Origin: DAOTVX01 sp034436015
GTDB taxonomy: Bacteria > Chloroflexota > Anaerolineae > Anaerolineales > Villigracilaceae
Direction of reading: 5' to 3'
DNA length: 64,000 nucleotides
Assembly: GCA_034436015.1 (NCBI GenBank)
Contig: DAOTWG010000011.1
Coordinates: 42,210-106,209, forward strand
Under the pieces are notes generated by a model. It saw only the letters and a program-made list of their open reading frames with translations, did no database searches and was not told the DNA's origin. The position numbers and the translations under genes are program-made. This document shows positions 18,860-27,343 of the stretch, piece after piece; within the stretch, counting starts at the first letter, position 1, and each line of letters opens with the position of its first letter.

Positions 18860-19625
18860 TTTTCCCTCCCTGTTTTCTCGGGAAGAGATTGCTCCAATAC
18901 ACCTGTCCCATCAATGCCTGTTGTACCACGCCTAGGATGTTGCTCACGATGAAGTACACAGCCAAGCCGGAAGCCAGACTGTAGGTAATCCAACCCATCA
19001 TCAAAGGCATCATGTAGGACATGGTTCGCCCCATCTGGGCGCTTGGATCGGCCGGATTATCTGTGGACGGTGGCGGTATGGTCAGTTTCGATTGGATGTA
19101 CGTGGTCAGGGCGACAAGGATCGCCAACAAGGGAACTGCTACGCCGAAAACGTATATCCGCTCCGGTTGTCCCAAGTTCATCCATAAGAATTTGCTGTTG
19201 AGGGGGATGAGTTCCTCTGCGCCGAAAATAGGGAAGACCCCGCGCGCCAGGTAAATTAACTGAAGCGGCGAGGAGGCCAAAGCGCGCACAATGCTTTGGT
19301 AGAGGGCGAAGAGAATGGGCAACTGAATGAGCATCGGCAGGCACGAGTCGAATGGGCTAATGCCTTTCTCGCGGTAAAGGCGCATCTGTTCCTGTGCCAG
19401 TTTTTCCTTGTCGTCCTTATATTTTTTGAGCATGGCCTGCCATTCTTTGGATTGTTGCAATTGTTGCATGGCTCTGGCGGAGCGAATTTGTTTGGCCTGT
19501 AGAGGGTGAGTGGCTACTTTGACGAGCACGGTGAAGAGAATGATTGCTATGCCAAAGTTTTCGCCGACCAGTTTGTAAATCCAGATCAGCAGGTTTGCCA
19601 GAATGTTCACGATAAATTCCCACAT
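18831..19625 (-). CDS. yidC: Membrane protein insertase YidC
   Basis: 264 residues, the short form typical of organisms without the large periplasmic domain. The core has N-terminal hydrophobic segments, the VKVATHPLQAKQ motif with the cytoplasmic coiled region (KYKDDKEKLAQEQMRLYREKG), P-M-L-I-Q-L-P-I-L-F-A-L-Y-Q, and three further membrane helices. It inserts and folds membrane proteins in the cytoplasmic membrane. AGGAG sits 8 nt before the ATG. Upstream lies a BamB-like lipoprotein gene; downstream jag overlaps its end. Confidence 0.94.
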   Translation of the reverse strand: MWEFIVNILANLLIWIYKLVGENFGIAIILFTVLVKVATHPLQAKQIRSARAMQQLQQSKEWQAMLKKYKDDKEKLAQEQMRLYREKGISPFDSCLPMLIQLPILFALYQSIVRALASSPLQLIYLARGVFPIFGAEELIPLNSKFLWMNLGQPERIYVFGVAVPLLAILVALTTYIQSKLTIPPPSTDNPADPSAQMGRTMSYMMPLMMGWITYSLASGLAVYFIVSNILGVVQQALMGQVYWSNLFPRKQGGKNEQQNPRDS

Positions 19626-19871
19626 GATGAAAGCTCCTGGAGGGTTATTCGTTCATAGGTTAGCGTGCAATGGGTGTCACCCGAAGGCGAGGTGTGTTTC
19701 ATAATTGGTTCTATCATTTGCGGCAGCGAAGGGCCGAGTATCGTAGGTTGTGTGGCAAACGGTAGCTCAGAGAGTGGTTTTTGCCTGTGGCGCAAGACTT
19801 CGGGTTGTGAAAGGAAGTGCTTCCATGGCCTGAAAGGTTCTCAAGCACAGTGTTTCAACAGGCAACTGCTA

Positions 19872-20942
19872 TCACTGGTTGGGCTTGAAGGCCCACTTTT
19901 GCGCGCCGGAAGAGGTCAGCGCGATGAGCACAGAATCGCCTTCCACTGGCGCGACCAAAATCAGATCACCGGCTTTGGCTGGCGCGCCGTACAGTTTGCC
20001 GCGAATGGTTTGCTGCCACTCCGGGGCGCCATCCAGTGTGATTACTTGGAGACGGCCATCCTCGCTTCCGAAGGCAAGTAGCGAATCGGAGAGCAGGATA
20101 GGAGCGTGCAAGATGGCGCTGCCGGCATCCGCCTGCCAGAGTTCGTCTGCCGTAGCGATATCCAGCGCGTGGAGCCGGCCGGCCTCGTCGCCTATATATA
20201 GGCGGTCGTTGACGATGAGCGGTGTAGACCACAAGCGGGCGTCAAGGGACTTTTGCCAGAGAACCTCGCCGTTGTTTTTCTCCAGAGCGTAGAGGATGCC
20301 GTCGAAGGTAGAGACGAAAAGCGGCCGACCTTCCGCGGTAGCAGGCGCGCTGAGAATGGCCGCGCTCAAACTGCGTTCCCAGAGTTTCTTGCCATCCGAG
20401 GCGCGCAGGGCATAGACTTTTCGGTCTAGCGAACCAATGTAGAGAGTCTCGCCTTCCAGCAGAGGCGACCCCCAGAACGATTGACCGCTCTCGAACGCCC
20501 ATTGTAGGTTACCTTCCGTGTCGAGGGCGTACAGGCGGTAGTCAGCGTTGGGGGCGTAGATTCTGTCCTTTGTCACGAGAGGGGCGGCGATGTAGCGGTC
20601 ACGCGCGCCCTTGAACATCCACTTCGTTTTGCCGTTAGCAGGGTCAATGCTATACAGAACGTGGTCGTAGCCGGCGACGATGAGCTGACCGTCCTCTGTG
20701 AGCGCGGGAGCGGCGTAAAAGAATTGAGTGGCTTTCGCTCGTTCGGGGAAGCGCCATTTTGCCGCGCCGTTGGCCAAGTTGACGGCGAAGATCTGAGGCC
20801 CGGCAGCCACATACGCAACGTTCCCGCTAACGGTGATGCCCGGCCAAGAGGCCGGCATCAATCCTTGAGCGCAACCGCTCATGAACAAGCCAATCACGGT
20901 AAGGGAGAGGACAAATAAGGACGATTTTGGTTTCATCATCAT
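19872..20942 (-). CDS. PQQ-type beta-propeller lipoprotein (BamB-like)
   Basis: 356 residues. A lipoprotein signal ends in LFMSGC near residue 24. The rest is eight or so propeller repeats of about 40 residues (VYAVDLxNGxxxWxF type, e.g. LYSIDPANGKTKWMFKG, VYALRASDGKKLWERSL, LYALEKNNGEVLWQKSL). It is therefore an envelope-anchored propeller. BamB in proteobacteria works in outer-membrane protein assembly, but such a role cannot be assumed here. It stands between yidD and yidC, 12 nt after yidD, so a link with membrane-protein biogenesis is plausible. About 245 nt without a gene separate it from yidC. Confidence 0.85.
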   Translation of the reverse strand: MMMKPKSSLFVLSLTVIGLFMSGCAQGLMPASWPGITVSGNVAYVAAGPQIFAVNLANGAAKWRFPERAKATQFFYAAPALTEDGQLIVAGYDHVLYSIDPANGKTKWMFKGARDRYIAAPLVTKDRIYAPNADYRLYALDTEGNLQWAFESGQSFWGSPLLEGETLYIGSLDRKVYALRASDGKKLWERSLSAAILSAPATAEGRPLFVSTFDGILYALEKNNGEVLWQKSLDARLWSTPLIVNDRLYIGDEAGRLHALDIATADELWQADAGSAILHAPILLSDSLLAFGSEDGRLQVITLDGAPEWQQTIRGKLYGAPAKAGDLILVAPVEGDSVLIALTSSGAQKWAFKPNQ

Positions 20943-20954
20943 GCAGGCTGACTC

Positions 20955-21239
20955 CTAGTGAACGGGATCGTACCCGCCCGGATGGAACGGATTACAGCGC
21001 AGGATGCGCCAGAGAGCCATGGTCCCACCTTTGAGAATACCGTATTTGTAGATCGCCTGATAACTATAGTGGGAGCACGAGGGATAGAAACGGCAGGTAT
21101 TGGGTGGAAGCGCTTTGGAGAGGGTCGCCTGATAGAGGCGAATGAGAGCGAGGATGAACCAGCGCGGCCAGTACTCGAGCCGACGCGGTAGATCGCTCAG
21201 GCGTGGTTCTTTGGGATAGTCAGTGGGCAAGTACGTCAT
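20955..21239 (-). CDS. yidD: Membrane protein insertion efficiency factor YidD
   Basis: 94 residues from the ATG at 21239. It shows the YidD hallmark: an amphipathic first helix (LIRLYQATLSKALPPNTCRFYPSCS), C-x4-SC and R-I-L-R-C-N-P-F-H-P-G-G-Y-D-P-V at the end. The gene overlaps the rnpA end by 20 nt. A longer in-frame reading to 21335 was rejected because it would lie within rnpA. Peripheral membrane helper of YidC-dependent insertion. Confidence 0.93.
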   Translation of the reverse strand: MTYLPTDYPKEPRLSDLPRRLEYWPRWFILALIRLYQATLSKALPPNTCRFYPSCSHYSYQAIYKYGILKGGTMALWRILRCNPFHPGGYDPVH

Positions 21240-21582
21240 GATTTTCCGGCAGAAGAAGCCCAGCGCGGCGCACGAGAGCCTGCAAAGCTGCCTGTGTCTC
21301 GGTGAACGTGGCTTCGAGCAAACCAGCGCGAGCAATCAGAATTAAGTCGTGCCCCGGCGCGATGCTGGGGAGCAAAGGGCGCAGCGCCGCGCGCAGACGG
21401 CGTTTAGCCCGATTCCGTCGCACGGCTCTCCCTAACGAGCGCCCGACGACGAAACCGACTCGCGGATGCGGTTGATCAGAACCCGCCACGAGCAACACAA
21501 CGAGCGGGTGGACATATGACTTTCCGGCGCGCCGTACCCGCTGAAAATCCGTTGAGCGCGTCAGGCGAAAACGACGCTGCAC
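21220..21582 (-). CDS. rnpA: Ribonuclease P protein component
   Basis: 120 residues. It starts RRFRLTRSTDFQRVRRAGKSY and contains the basic RNR helix GRAVRRNRAKRRLR that contacts the RNase P RNA and the pre-tRNA leader. The protein enables 5' maturation of tRNA. It follows rpmH by 60 nt and overlaps yidD, the usual order. Confidence 0.94.
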   Translation of the reverse strand: MQRRFRLTRSTDFQRVRRAGKSYVHPLVVLLVAGSDQPHPRVGFVVGRSLGRAVRRNRAKRRLRAALRPLLPSIAPGHDLILIARAGLLEATFTETQAALQALVRRAGLLLPENHDVLAH

Positions 21583-21642
21583 GCAAACCTCGCCTGCCGG
21601 GTTGCCGGCGTTGCATCGAGGAACTCTGGCCGCTATCTTTGT

Positions 21643-21816
21643 TCACCACCGTATGCGTTTAACGTGAGCATTACTCCGCACGGTCAGTCTATGACGGCCT
21701 GCTAACCGACGACGTTTGAGAACCTGACGACCATCGGCGCTAGCCATGCGCGCGCGAAAACCATGGACACGCACACGACGGCGGATTTTGGGTTGATACG
21801 TACGCTTTGGAGACAT
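21643..21816 (-). CDS. rpmH: 50S ribosomal protein L34
   Basis: A short gene: 57 residues starting MSPKRTYQPKIRRRVRVHGF, then RARMASADGRQVLKRRRLAGRHRLTV, which is the L34 signature. L34 is usually about 44-46 residues; this copy carries a C-terminal tail of about a dozen residues (RSNAHVKRIRW). The ATG at 21816 is preceded by CGAGGTG at 7 nt. It heads the minus-strand run rpmH-rnpA-yidD-yidC-jag-parAB. dnaA, which often lies next to rpmH, is not in the window. Confidence 0.95.
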   Translation of the reverse strand: MSPKRTYQPKIRRRVRVHGFRARMASADGRQVLKRRRLAGRHRLTVRSNAHVKRIRW

Positions 21817-21877
21817 GAAAGCACCTCGTTATTTCCAACGACCACAGGCCGGGGGATATTTCGTCGAACGACAGGGT

Positions 21878-21883
21878 ATTATA
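21878..21883 (-). promoter_or_regulatory. Probable -10 element of the rpmH promoter
   Basis: TATAAT on the minus strand 62 nt upstream of the rpmH ATG. No good -35 hexamer is visible at 16-18 nt spacing, so the assignment is partial. The divergent plus-strand gene starts at 22093. Confidence 0.5.
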
Positions 21884-22092
21884 CCGTATTTTGCCATGAG
21901 TCCGGCCAAGTCCTCTGCCGCGCAGAGCGCGCCGCGAGGCTTTTCTGCGGCCTCTCGTAACGGGAGGGGAATATCGAAAATACGCAGGTGGTGTAAAATA
22001 GAACAGGAGATGGTAGAGCGATTATTACCTGTCGTTTGCGTTTGGCTGCTACTTTTGTTGGTTAAACCGGAGCAGTGCACAAGGAGTCGGTC

Positions 22093-22770
22093 GTGAGTAC
22101 TTCGATTCAAATCAGCATTCGCGCCCGCAAACTTGGCGTCTTGCTGCGCGACGCGCGCTTGAAGGCGCGGAAGAGTGTGGCAGAGTGCGCTCGTATGATC
22201 GGTGTGACGCCTGCCGTCTGGCGCGCCTATGAGTCGGGCAGAAAGTCGCCCTCTTTGCCGGAAGTGGAAGTGTTCGCCTATACCATGCGGCTGCCGGTGG
22301 AGCATTTCTGGAGTAACGAGGCGATCTCAGATGATGCCGACCCTGCCGAGTCGCTGAATCTGGAGCGTCTCATGAGTGTTCGTCACCGCTTGATTGGGGC
22401 GCGGTTGCGTCAGCAGCGGATGAAGGCGGGCCTTTCGCTCCAAGCCCTCGCCGCGCGAACCGGCCTTCCGAGCGGTCGTTTGCGGGCGTATGAATTAGGC
22501 GAACGGGCGATTCCTCTTCCGGAATTGGAAGCCCTCATGACTGTGCTGGAGGGCGATGAGGGTGCTTTGTTGGATCAAAGTGGACCGGTTGGACAATGGA
22601 TCAGTGAACAGAAAACCTTGCGCGAATTCCTGCAATTACCGCCGGAATTGCGCGAGTTCGTTTGTAAACCGGTGAACCGTCCTTATCTTGAGCTAGCGTT
22701 GCGGTTGAGTTCTATGTCTGTAGAACAATTGCGTTCGGTCGCAGAAGGGTTGTTGGAGATTACCCTGTGA
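22093..22770 (+). CDS. Protein with two helix-turn-helix (XRE-type) domains
   Basis: 225 residues. Two Cro/CI-type HTH units are visible: about 10-65 (LRDARLKARKSVAECARMIG...WRAYESGRKSPSLPEVEVFAY) and about 100-155 (LRQQRMKAGLSLQALAARTG...LRAYELGERAIPLPELEAL). The C-terminal 50 residues are helical with no recognised domain. The GTG at 22093 was chosen because AAGGAG lies 6 nt before it; an in-frame GTG at 22075 lacks this. It is probably a DNA-binding regulator of the plus-strand gene set that follows (TPR, GNAT, V4R), but ligand and target are unknown. Confidence 0.8.
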   Translation: MSTSIQISIRARKLGVLLRDARLKARKSVAECARMIGVTPAVWRAYESGRKSPSLPEVEVFAYTMRLPVEHFWSNEAISDDADPAESLNLERLMSVRHRLIGARLRQQRMKAGLSLQALAARTGLPSGRLRAYELGERAIPLPELEALMTVLEGDEGALLDQSGPVGQWISEQKTLREFLQLPPELREFVCKPVNRPYLELALRLSSMSVEQLRSVAEGLLEITL

Positions 22771-22783
22771 TGGTGGTCTAACG

Positions 22784-23323
22784 ATGGGCGATCTTAATCC
22801 GTTGCAGATCTCTGAGATGGCCAAACAACAGTATCAGTGTCGTCGTTATCTGGAGGCGGCGAACCTCTTTGCCGAGACGGCGGAGGGCTATCTCTCCCAG
22901 GGAGATTCCCTGAGTGCCGCGGAGGCCAGGAACAATCAATGCGTCGCGCTACTCAAGGCCAAACGACCGCAGGAAGCATTGGTCGCAGTGGAAGGAACTG
23001 CAGAGATCTTTGCTGCAGTCGGCGACGCGCGCCGTCAGGCATTTGCGCTGGCCAATCAGGCGAGTGTGCTGGAAGCCCTCAAACGGTACGAGGAATCGCT
23101 CGCACTGTACCGGCAAGCAGCGGACCTGCTGGAACAGGTTGGCGAGGATCAGGCGCGCGCTGATGTATTGCGTTCTGTAGCAGAGATCAATGCCCGATTG
23201 GGCAGGCTGACGGAGATGATTTACGATGAACAGGATGCCCTGCTGGGCATCCGGAAGCCCACATTCAAACAACGTCTGCTTAGAACGCTCATGCTTCATG
23301 TGTTATGGAAAAGACGCCGCTAG
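22784..23323 (+). CDS. TPR-repeat protein
   Basis: 179 residues, nearly all helical, with three to four tetratricopeptide-like units (for example about 14-47, 54-87 and 93-127: YLEAANLFAETAEGYLSQGD, ALKRYEESLALYRQAADLL). The end is strongly basic (LWKRRR). No signal peptide, so a cytoplasmic scaffold. It lies 13 nt after the double-HTH gene and overlaps the GNAT gene by 19 nt, so it belongs to one transcription unit. Function unknown. Confidence 0.75.
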   Translation: MGDLNPLQISEMAKQQYQCRRYLEAANLFAETAEGYLSQGDSLSAAEARNNQCVALLKAKRPQEALVAVEGTAEIFAAVGDARRQAFALANQASVLEALKRYEESLALYRQAADLLEQVGEDQARADVLRSVAEINARLGRLTEMIYDEQDALLGIRKPTFKQRLLRTLMLHVLWKRRR

Positions 23324-24189
23324 AGTTGCATCTTCGCCCTGCCATTCAGGCCGATGCCAGACAGATTGCGGCCCTCATTCATGCGCCGGCTCGCTTTCAC
23401 CGCCATCTTGATTGGCATACGCCGTTAGATTGGTTGGGGTTTCCCCCTTTCCTGGTTGTGGAACAGGCGGGGCGGTTGGTTGCGGCGTTGGCCTGTCCGC
23501 CTGACCCGCCGCATGTGTACTGGCTGCGCCTTTTCGTCCATGACGAGTCGCTTTCCCTGAACGCGGCTTGGCAGATCTTGTGGGAGGCAGTCTATCGCGA
23601 GGTGGAGCGCGCTGGAGAAAACAGCGTGGTAGTGGCCATTGCGCTGCAAGACTGGTTGGTGGAGGTTTTGCAGGCCAGTAACTTCCGGCTTCGCCAACAT
23701 ATCGTCACTCTTGCGTGTGAGGCGCCGTTTCCTGTCACGTTTGAGCCGATAGACAATCGGATTCGCATCATGACGCCGGCCGATTTAGAGGAAGTAGCAG
23801 AATTAGATGCCCTTGCCTTCGAGTCAATCTGGCAAAACTCGGTGGATACGTTACGGCGCGCCTTGCAACAAGCCGGCATTGCTACGGTGATGGAGGATGC
23901 CGGACGAATTATCGGTTATCAGATAAGCACTCGGAATCCGTATGGCCTGCATCTGGCGCGTCTGGCGGTGCGGCCCGACAGGCAACGACAAGGGCTTGGA
24001 TTCCGCTTGGTCGCAGATCTCTTGCGCCGCGCCTCGGCGCGCGGCGTTGGCCGTCTGACAGTGAACACACAAGATAATAATTTGGCTTCGCTTCGTTTGT
24101 ATCAGCGGCTTCACTTTCGTTTCAATGGCGAGCGTTATCCGGTATATGAGTATCGCTTTGGAGAGAGGAGAGAACATGGCCTGGCTTGA
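23305..24189 (+). CDS. GNAT-family N-acetyltransferase, tandem domain
   Basis: 294 residues. The C-terminal half is a clear GNAT: IRIMTPADLEEVAELDALAF at about 152, then LAVRPDRQRQGLGFRLVADLL (motif A, acetyl-CoA pyrophosphate loop) and VNTQDNNLASLRLYQRLHFR (motif B). The N-terminal half (LRPAIQADARQIAALI) appears to be a second, degenerate GNAT fold. Substrate unknown; protein or small-molecule amine acetylation is possible. Start overlaps the TPR gene end by 19 nt, and its own end overlaps the V4R gene by 14 nt. Confidence 0.82.
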   Translation: MEKTPLELHLRPAIQADARQIAALIHAPARFHRHLDWHTPLDWLGFPPFLVVEQAGRLVAALACPPDPPHVYWLRLFVHDESLSLNAAWQILWEAVYREVERAGENSVVVAIALQDWLVEVLQASNFRLRQHIVTLACEAPFPVTFEPIDNRIRIMTPADLEEVAELDALAFESIWQNSVDTLRRALQQAGIATVMEDAGRIIGYQISTRNPYGLHLARLAVRPDRQRQGLGFRLVADLLRRASARGVGRLTVNTQDNNLASLRLYQRLHFRFNGERYPVYEYRFGERREHGLA

Positions 24190-24796
24190 AGATGCTGTAA
24201 TTGTCAATACACTTGTTCGACAGGCGCTTATCGCGGCGGAGGAGGTGATGGGCGCCAATGGCCTGAATGCTGTCTTGCGTGAGTGCGGGTTGGAACGATA
24301 TATGGGCAACTTCCCGCCGGATGATCTGCAACCGGCGATCCCGGCGCATACCTACGCCCAGTTCAATGCGGCGATTGAGGAGTTCTACGGACGAGGTGGG
24401 CGTGGAATGTTGCGCCGTATTGGAAGGCTTTCCTTCCAATACGGCGCGCGCGAACAGGCCGCTTTGCTTGGCGTGGCCGGCGCAGCATTGAAACTTTTGC
24501 CGCATCGTCAGCGTATCCGTTTCGTCTTGAACGGGATGGTAAATGCTTTAAAGAAGACCAACCCCCAGGTGGAAGCGTGGGTGGAAGAGGAGGGCGACCG
24601 AATCGCTTATGTCGAATCCACCTGCGCCATCTGCCACGGACGGTACAGCGAATCGCCCATCTGTCATCTCTACGTTGGTTCTATTGACGAGGCAGTGCGT
24701 TGGGTGACCGGCCTGGAGCACGAAGTTGTGGAGACTCACTGCCTGGCGCGCTGCGATCCCTATTGTCGTTTCGAGATCGGCGCGCCGCGGACATGA
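24176..24796 (+). CDS. V4R (4-vinyl reductase) domain protein
   Basis: 206 residues. The C-terminal half fits the V4R domain: cysteines C150-x2-C153, C163, C189, C193 and C197 around W-V-T-G-L and CRFEIG. V4R domains sense or bind small hydrophobic or chlorin-like ligands (BchJ, XylR-type regulators) and have a cysteine cluster thought to bind zinc. There is no catalytic domain, so a ligand-binding or sensor role is inferred. Start at 24176 is set by GAGAGAGGAG upstream. Fourth gene of the overlapping HTH-TPR-GNAT-V4R unit. Confidence 0.78.
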   Translation: MAWLEDAVIVNTLVRQALIAAEEVMGANGLNAVLRECGLERYMGNFPPDDLQPAIPAHTYAQFNAAIEEFYGRGGRGMLRRIGRLSFQYGAREQAALLGVAGAALKLLPHRQRIRFVLNGMVNALKKTNPQVEAWVEEEGDRIAYVESTCAICHGRYSESPICHLYVGSIDEAVRWVTGLEHEVVETHCLARCDPYCRFEIGAPRT

Positions 24797-24925
24797 CCGT
24801 TCCCGCTGGTATGCCCCGTATCGTGTGAAAGACCATAGTGGTGGAAGTAATCTGTTCATGTGCCTTGCTTGCTATTTTGCTTCGCGGTCTTGATGAAACG
24901 CATCCTGCGCGTGAAAGGAGCCAAC

Positions 24926-25759
24926 ATGGAATCGTTGGAATGGGTGTGGAATGCGTCCGATGGCTTATCTCTGTGTGCACGCGGCTGGGCCCCGGCGCGG
25001 CCAAAGGCGGTAGTTTGCCTGGTGCACGGGCACGGCGAGCATGTGGGGCGCTATGCCCGTGTTGCCGCTGCCTTGAATCAAGCCGGATACGCGTTGTTAG
25101 GCTTTGATTTGCGCGGTCATGGTAAGTCTGGCGGTCCGCGCGGGCACGTTCCTTCCTATGAGGCTCTCCTTGTTGACATCGATCTATTTTTAGGACAAAT
25201 GGACGAGCGTTATCCAGCCCTGCCGCGCTTCCTCTACGGGCACAGCATGGGTGGTAACCTGGTGATCAACTATGCCTTACGTTGCCGTTCTGATTTGCGA
25301 GGCGTAGTGGCTACAGGACCCTGGCTTGAACTTGCCTTCCAGCCACCGCTTGTTCGAGTGGCCCTGGGAAAAATCATGAATCGTGTGTTCCCCGCCTTTA
25401 CGCAAGAGAGCGGTCTTGAGACCAAGGCTTTATCGCGCGACGAGAGCGTGGTGAGGGCATACGAGAACGATCCCCTGGTGCACGGCAAGATTTCTGCCCG
25501 TTTGTTTGTGTTGATGTATGAGGCTGGTTTGTGGGCAATGCAGCACGCCCCGGAATTTCCCTTGCCTCTGCTCCTGATGCATGGCGAAGCGGATCGGATC
25601 ACCTCCGCGGAGGCTAGTCGTCGTTTTGCCGCCGCTGTTCCACAGAAGCGATGCACCTTGCGCCTATGGCCAGGGTTATACCATGAAATCCACAATGAAC
25701 CGGAAAAGGAAGAGGTCTTGCAAACGTTACTTGACTGGCTGAATACTCATCTTACCTGA
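24926..25759 (+). CDS. Alpha/beta hydrolase, monoacylglycerol lipase-like
   Basis: 277 residues. Oxyanion motif VHGHGEHVGRY, nucleophile S108 in GHSMGG, acid in HGEADRIT and His in LYHEIHNE: a complete Ser-Asp-His triad in the layout of monoacylglycerol lipase/lysophospholipase. DLRGHGKSGGPRGH is typical of this group. No signal peptide, so cytoplasmic or membrane-peripheral. AAAGGAG lies 5 nt before the ATG at 24926. Probably releases fatty acid from monoacylglycerol or a related ester; the substrate is inferred only. Confidence 0.85.
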   Translation: MESLEWVWNASDGLSLCARGWAPARPKAVVCLVHGHGEHVGRYARVAAALNQAGYALLGFDLRGHGKSGGPRGHVPSYEALLVDIDLFLGQMDERYPALPRFLYGHSMGGNLVINYALRCRSDLRGVVATGPWLELAFQPPLVRVALGKIMNRVFPAFTQESGLETKALSRDESVVRAYENDPLVHGKISARLFVLMYEAGLWAMQHAPEFPLPLLLMHGEADRITSAEASRRFAAAVPQKRCTLRLWPGLYHEIHNEPEKEEVLQTLLDWLNTHLT

Positions 25760-25773
25760 ACAGGGAGTTGTCT

Positions 25774-26556
25774 ATGTCAAAATCGAAACGTCAAATTCTT
25801 CGCGAACGCCGTCATCGTCAGCGTCAGATTCGCATGGCGGTCCTGATCGGCTTTGTTGCTCTTGGGGCGATTCTAGTCGGCGGGCTCCTGATCTTTGCGC
25901 TTCAATCTGCAAACCGCTCTGCGCGCGAAAATCTTATGGATTGGCCCAGGGTGGAACGTCCTCAGGCAGAGCGCAACGCCACCGGCGATCCGAATGCGCC
26001 GATAAAAATTGTGGAATACTCCGATTTTCAGTGCCCCTATTGTGTCCAATTTGCCAAAGAGGTTGAACCCTTGCTGGTTGAGCATTATGTGGCAACAGGC
26101 AAGGTGTATTTCGTTTATCGTTCCATGGGCAACTTTGTCAGCGAGAATCTTGCGAAGTACTATAACCGGCCGGCTAAAACCGAGTCGATTGACGCAGCAA
26201 TGTCGGCGTATTGCGCCGCGGATCAAGAGAAATTCTGGGATATGCACGATGGGCTGTTTGCCAACATGCTAGGCGAAGATGTCGGCTCATTTACACGTGC
26301 GCGCTTGCTTGCTATCGCAGAGGAAGCCGGTCTTGATGTTAAGGAGTTTAAGGAGTGCCTCGATAGCGGAAAATACCGTCAGCAGGCCGAACAGGATGCG
26401 AAGGATGGATGGGCGGCGGGCGTGCGCGGCACACCTTCGTTCGTCATCAGTTACCAGGTGAATGGCGAACAGAAAACCCAATTGATTCCTGGTCTTCTGC
26501 CGTTTGATCAGTTCAGTCAGAGGCTGGATGCCATTCTGGCGGAAATGGGTCGGTAA
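25774..26556 (+). CDS. Membrane-anchored DsbA-like thiol oxidoreductase
   Basis: 260 residues. A basic N-terminus (about 1-20) and one hydrophobic helix (about 22-44) anchor the protein, followed by a DsbA-type thioredoxin domain. The active site is C87-P-Y-C90 in DFQCPYCVQF and the cis-Pro is in GVRGTPSFVI. Such BdbD-like proteins form or shuffle disulfides outside the membrane. AGGGAG precedes the ATG at 25774; a TTG six nt upstream is less likely. Directly downstream lies a decayed second copy. Confidence 0.88.
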   Translation: MSKSKRQILRERRHRQRQIRMAVLIGFVALGAILVGGLLIFALQSANRSARENLMDWPRVERPQAERNATGDPNAPIKIVEYSDFQCPYCVQFAKEVEPLLVEHYVATGKVYFVYRSMGNFVSENLAKYYNRPAKTESIDAAMSAYCAADQEKFWDMHDGLFANMLGEDVGSFTRARLLAIAEEAGLDVKEFKECLDSGKYRQQAEQDAKDGWAAGVRGTPSFVISYQVNGEQKTQLIPGLLPFDQFSQRLDAILAEMGR

Positions 26557-26571
26557 TTCGTAGAGGTTGTT

Positions 26572-27310
26572 ATGGTGTCCCTCCTTTCTAGGATAGGAAA
26601 AGACGATCGCCTGCTTGTTTTTGCCGTTCCGCTTCTCTTTGCGGGGTGGGCTTGTCTCCTGCCTTCCCTAGCCTTCCTGGCGCCACCTACAGCCACTTTT
26701 CTGCCCGTGACGCCAACAGAGACGATTCATTCCTCCCCTTATGCTCCCTATTCCGTGCAGGCGGACGGGAATTCCCTAGGGGATCCGGCTGCGCCTGTAC
26801 CCATGGACGTGTGGGAGGATTTCCAGCGCCCGGCCTGCGCCTATTCCCCTCTCGAGATAGGGCCGCAAATTATCCGAACGTATGTGGAAACTGGCCGGGC
26901 TTTCTATACTTAAACTTAATCATTTCTTCGCTTTTCTGGATGGTGGACATCCGAACGGCGAATCACATCAGGCGGCCAAGGCTGCTCTGTGCGCCGCAGA
27001 GCAGGGTAAGTTCTGGGAGTACCATGATGTGTTGCCGGCAAACTGGAGTGGCGAGAATCAAGGCGCGTTCCGCAACGCGCGGCTATTCGACTTCGCTTGC
27101 TTCCTTGGTTTGGATGAGGAGGAATTTGGCGTTTGTTTCCGTGCGCAACGGTACGCGGAAGGGATTCAGACAGACTATGAACTTGGCTTACAGTGGGGGA
27201 GTAAAGGGAACCCCCTTCGGTCTTTGTCAACGAAGTCATCGTTACTCCTGGCGATGTTCCTTTCCTTTGAAGCGGTGGTCGCGGCAATAGAAGCCGCGTT
27301 GGAAGAGTAA
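26572..27310 (+). pseudogene. Decayed DsbA-like gene with several frameshifts
   Basis: Similarity to the preceding DsbA-like gene continues across three frames. Frame 1 (26572-26913) has the membrane helix and GDPAAPVPMDVWEDFQRPAC, where CPYC has become RPAC. Frame 2 (from about 26910) gives AALCAAEQGKFWEYHDVL..., frame 3 gives GVKGTP near 27195, then FVNEVIVTPGDVPFL, then FEAVVAAIEAALEE to the stop at 27310. At least three single-base shifts and a lost first active-site cysteine make a functional product unlikely. It looks like a tandem duplicate that degenerated. Confidence 0.8.
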
Positions 27311-27330
27311 CCGTTCCAGCGAAAGCGCAG

Positions 27331-27336
27331 TATAAT
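27331..27336 (+). promoter_or_regulatory. -10 element immediately before the sensor kinase gene (leaderless start)
   Basis: TATAAT followed by exactly 7 nt and then the ATG at 27344. A transcript starting 7-8 nt after the hexamer would begin at the start codon. No Shine-Dalgarno sequence and no good -35 are seen. Confidence 0.55.
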
Positions 27337-27343
27337 CTTTTCT

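Noticed and set aside
21239..21335. Longer N-terminal reading of yidD
   Set aside because: It would lie inside rnpA in another frame; the ATG at 21239 starts the conserved YidD sequence.
21817..22092. oriC between rpmH and the HTH gene
   Set aside because: No cluster of TTATCCACA-type boxes and no dnaA gene; only promoter-like elements were seen.
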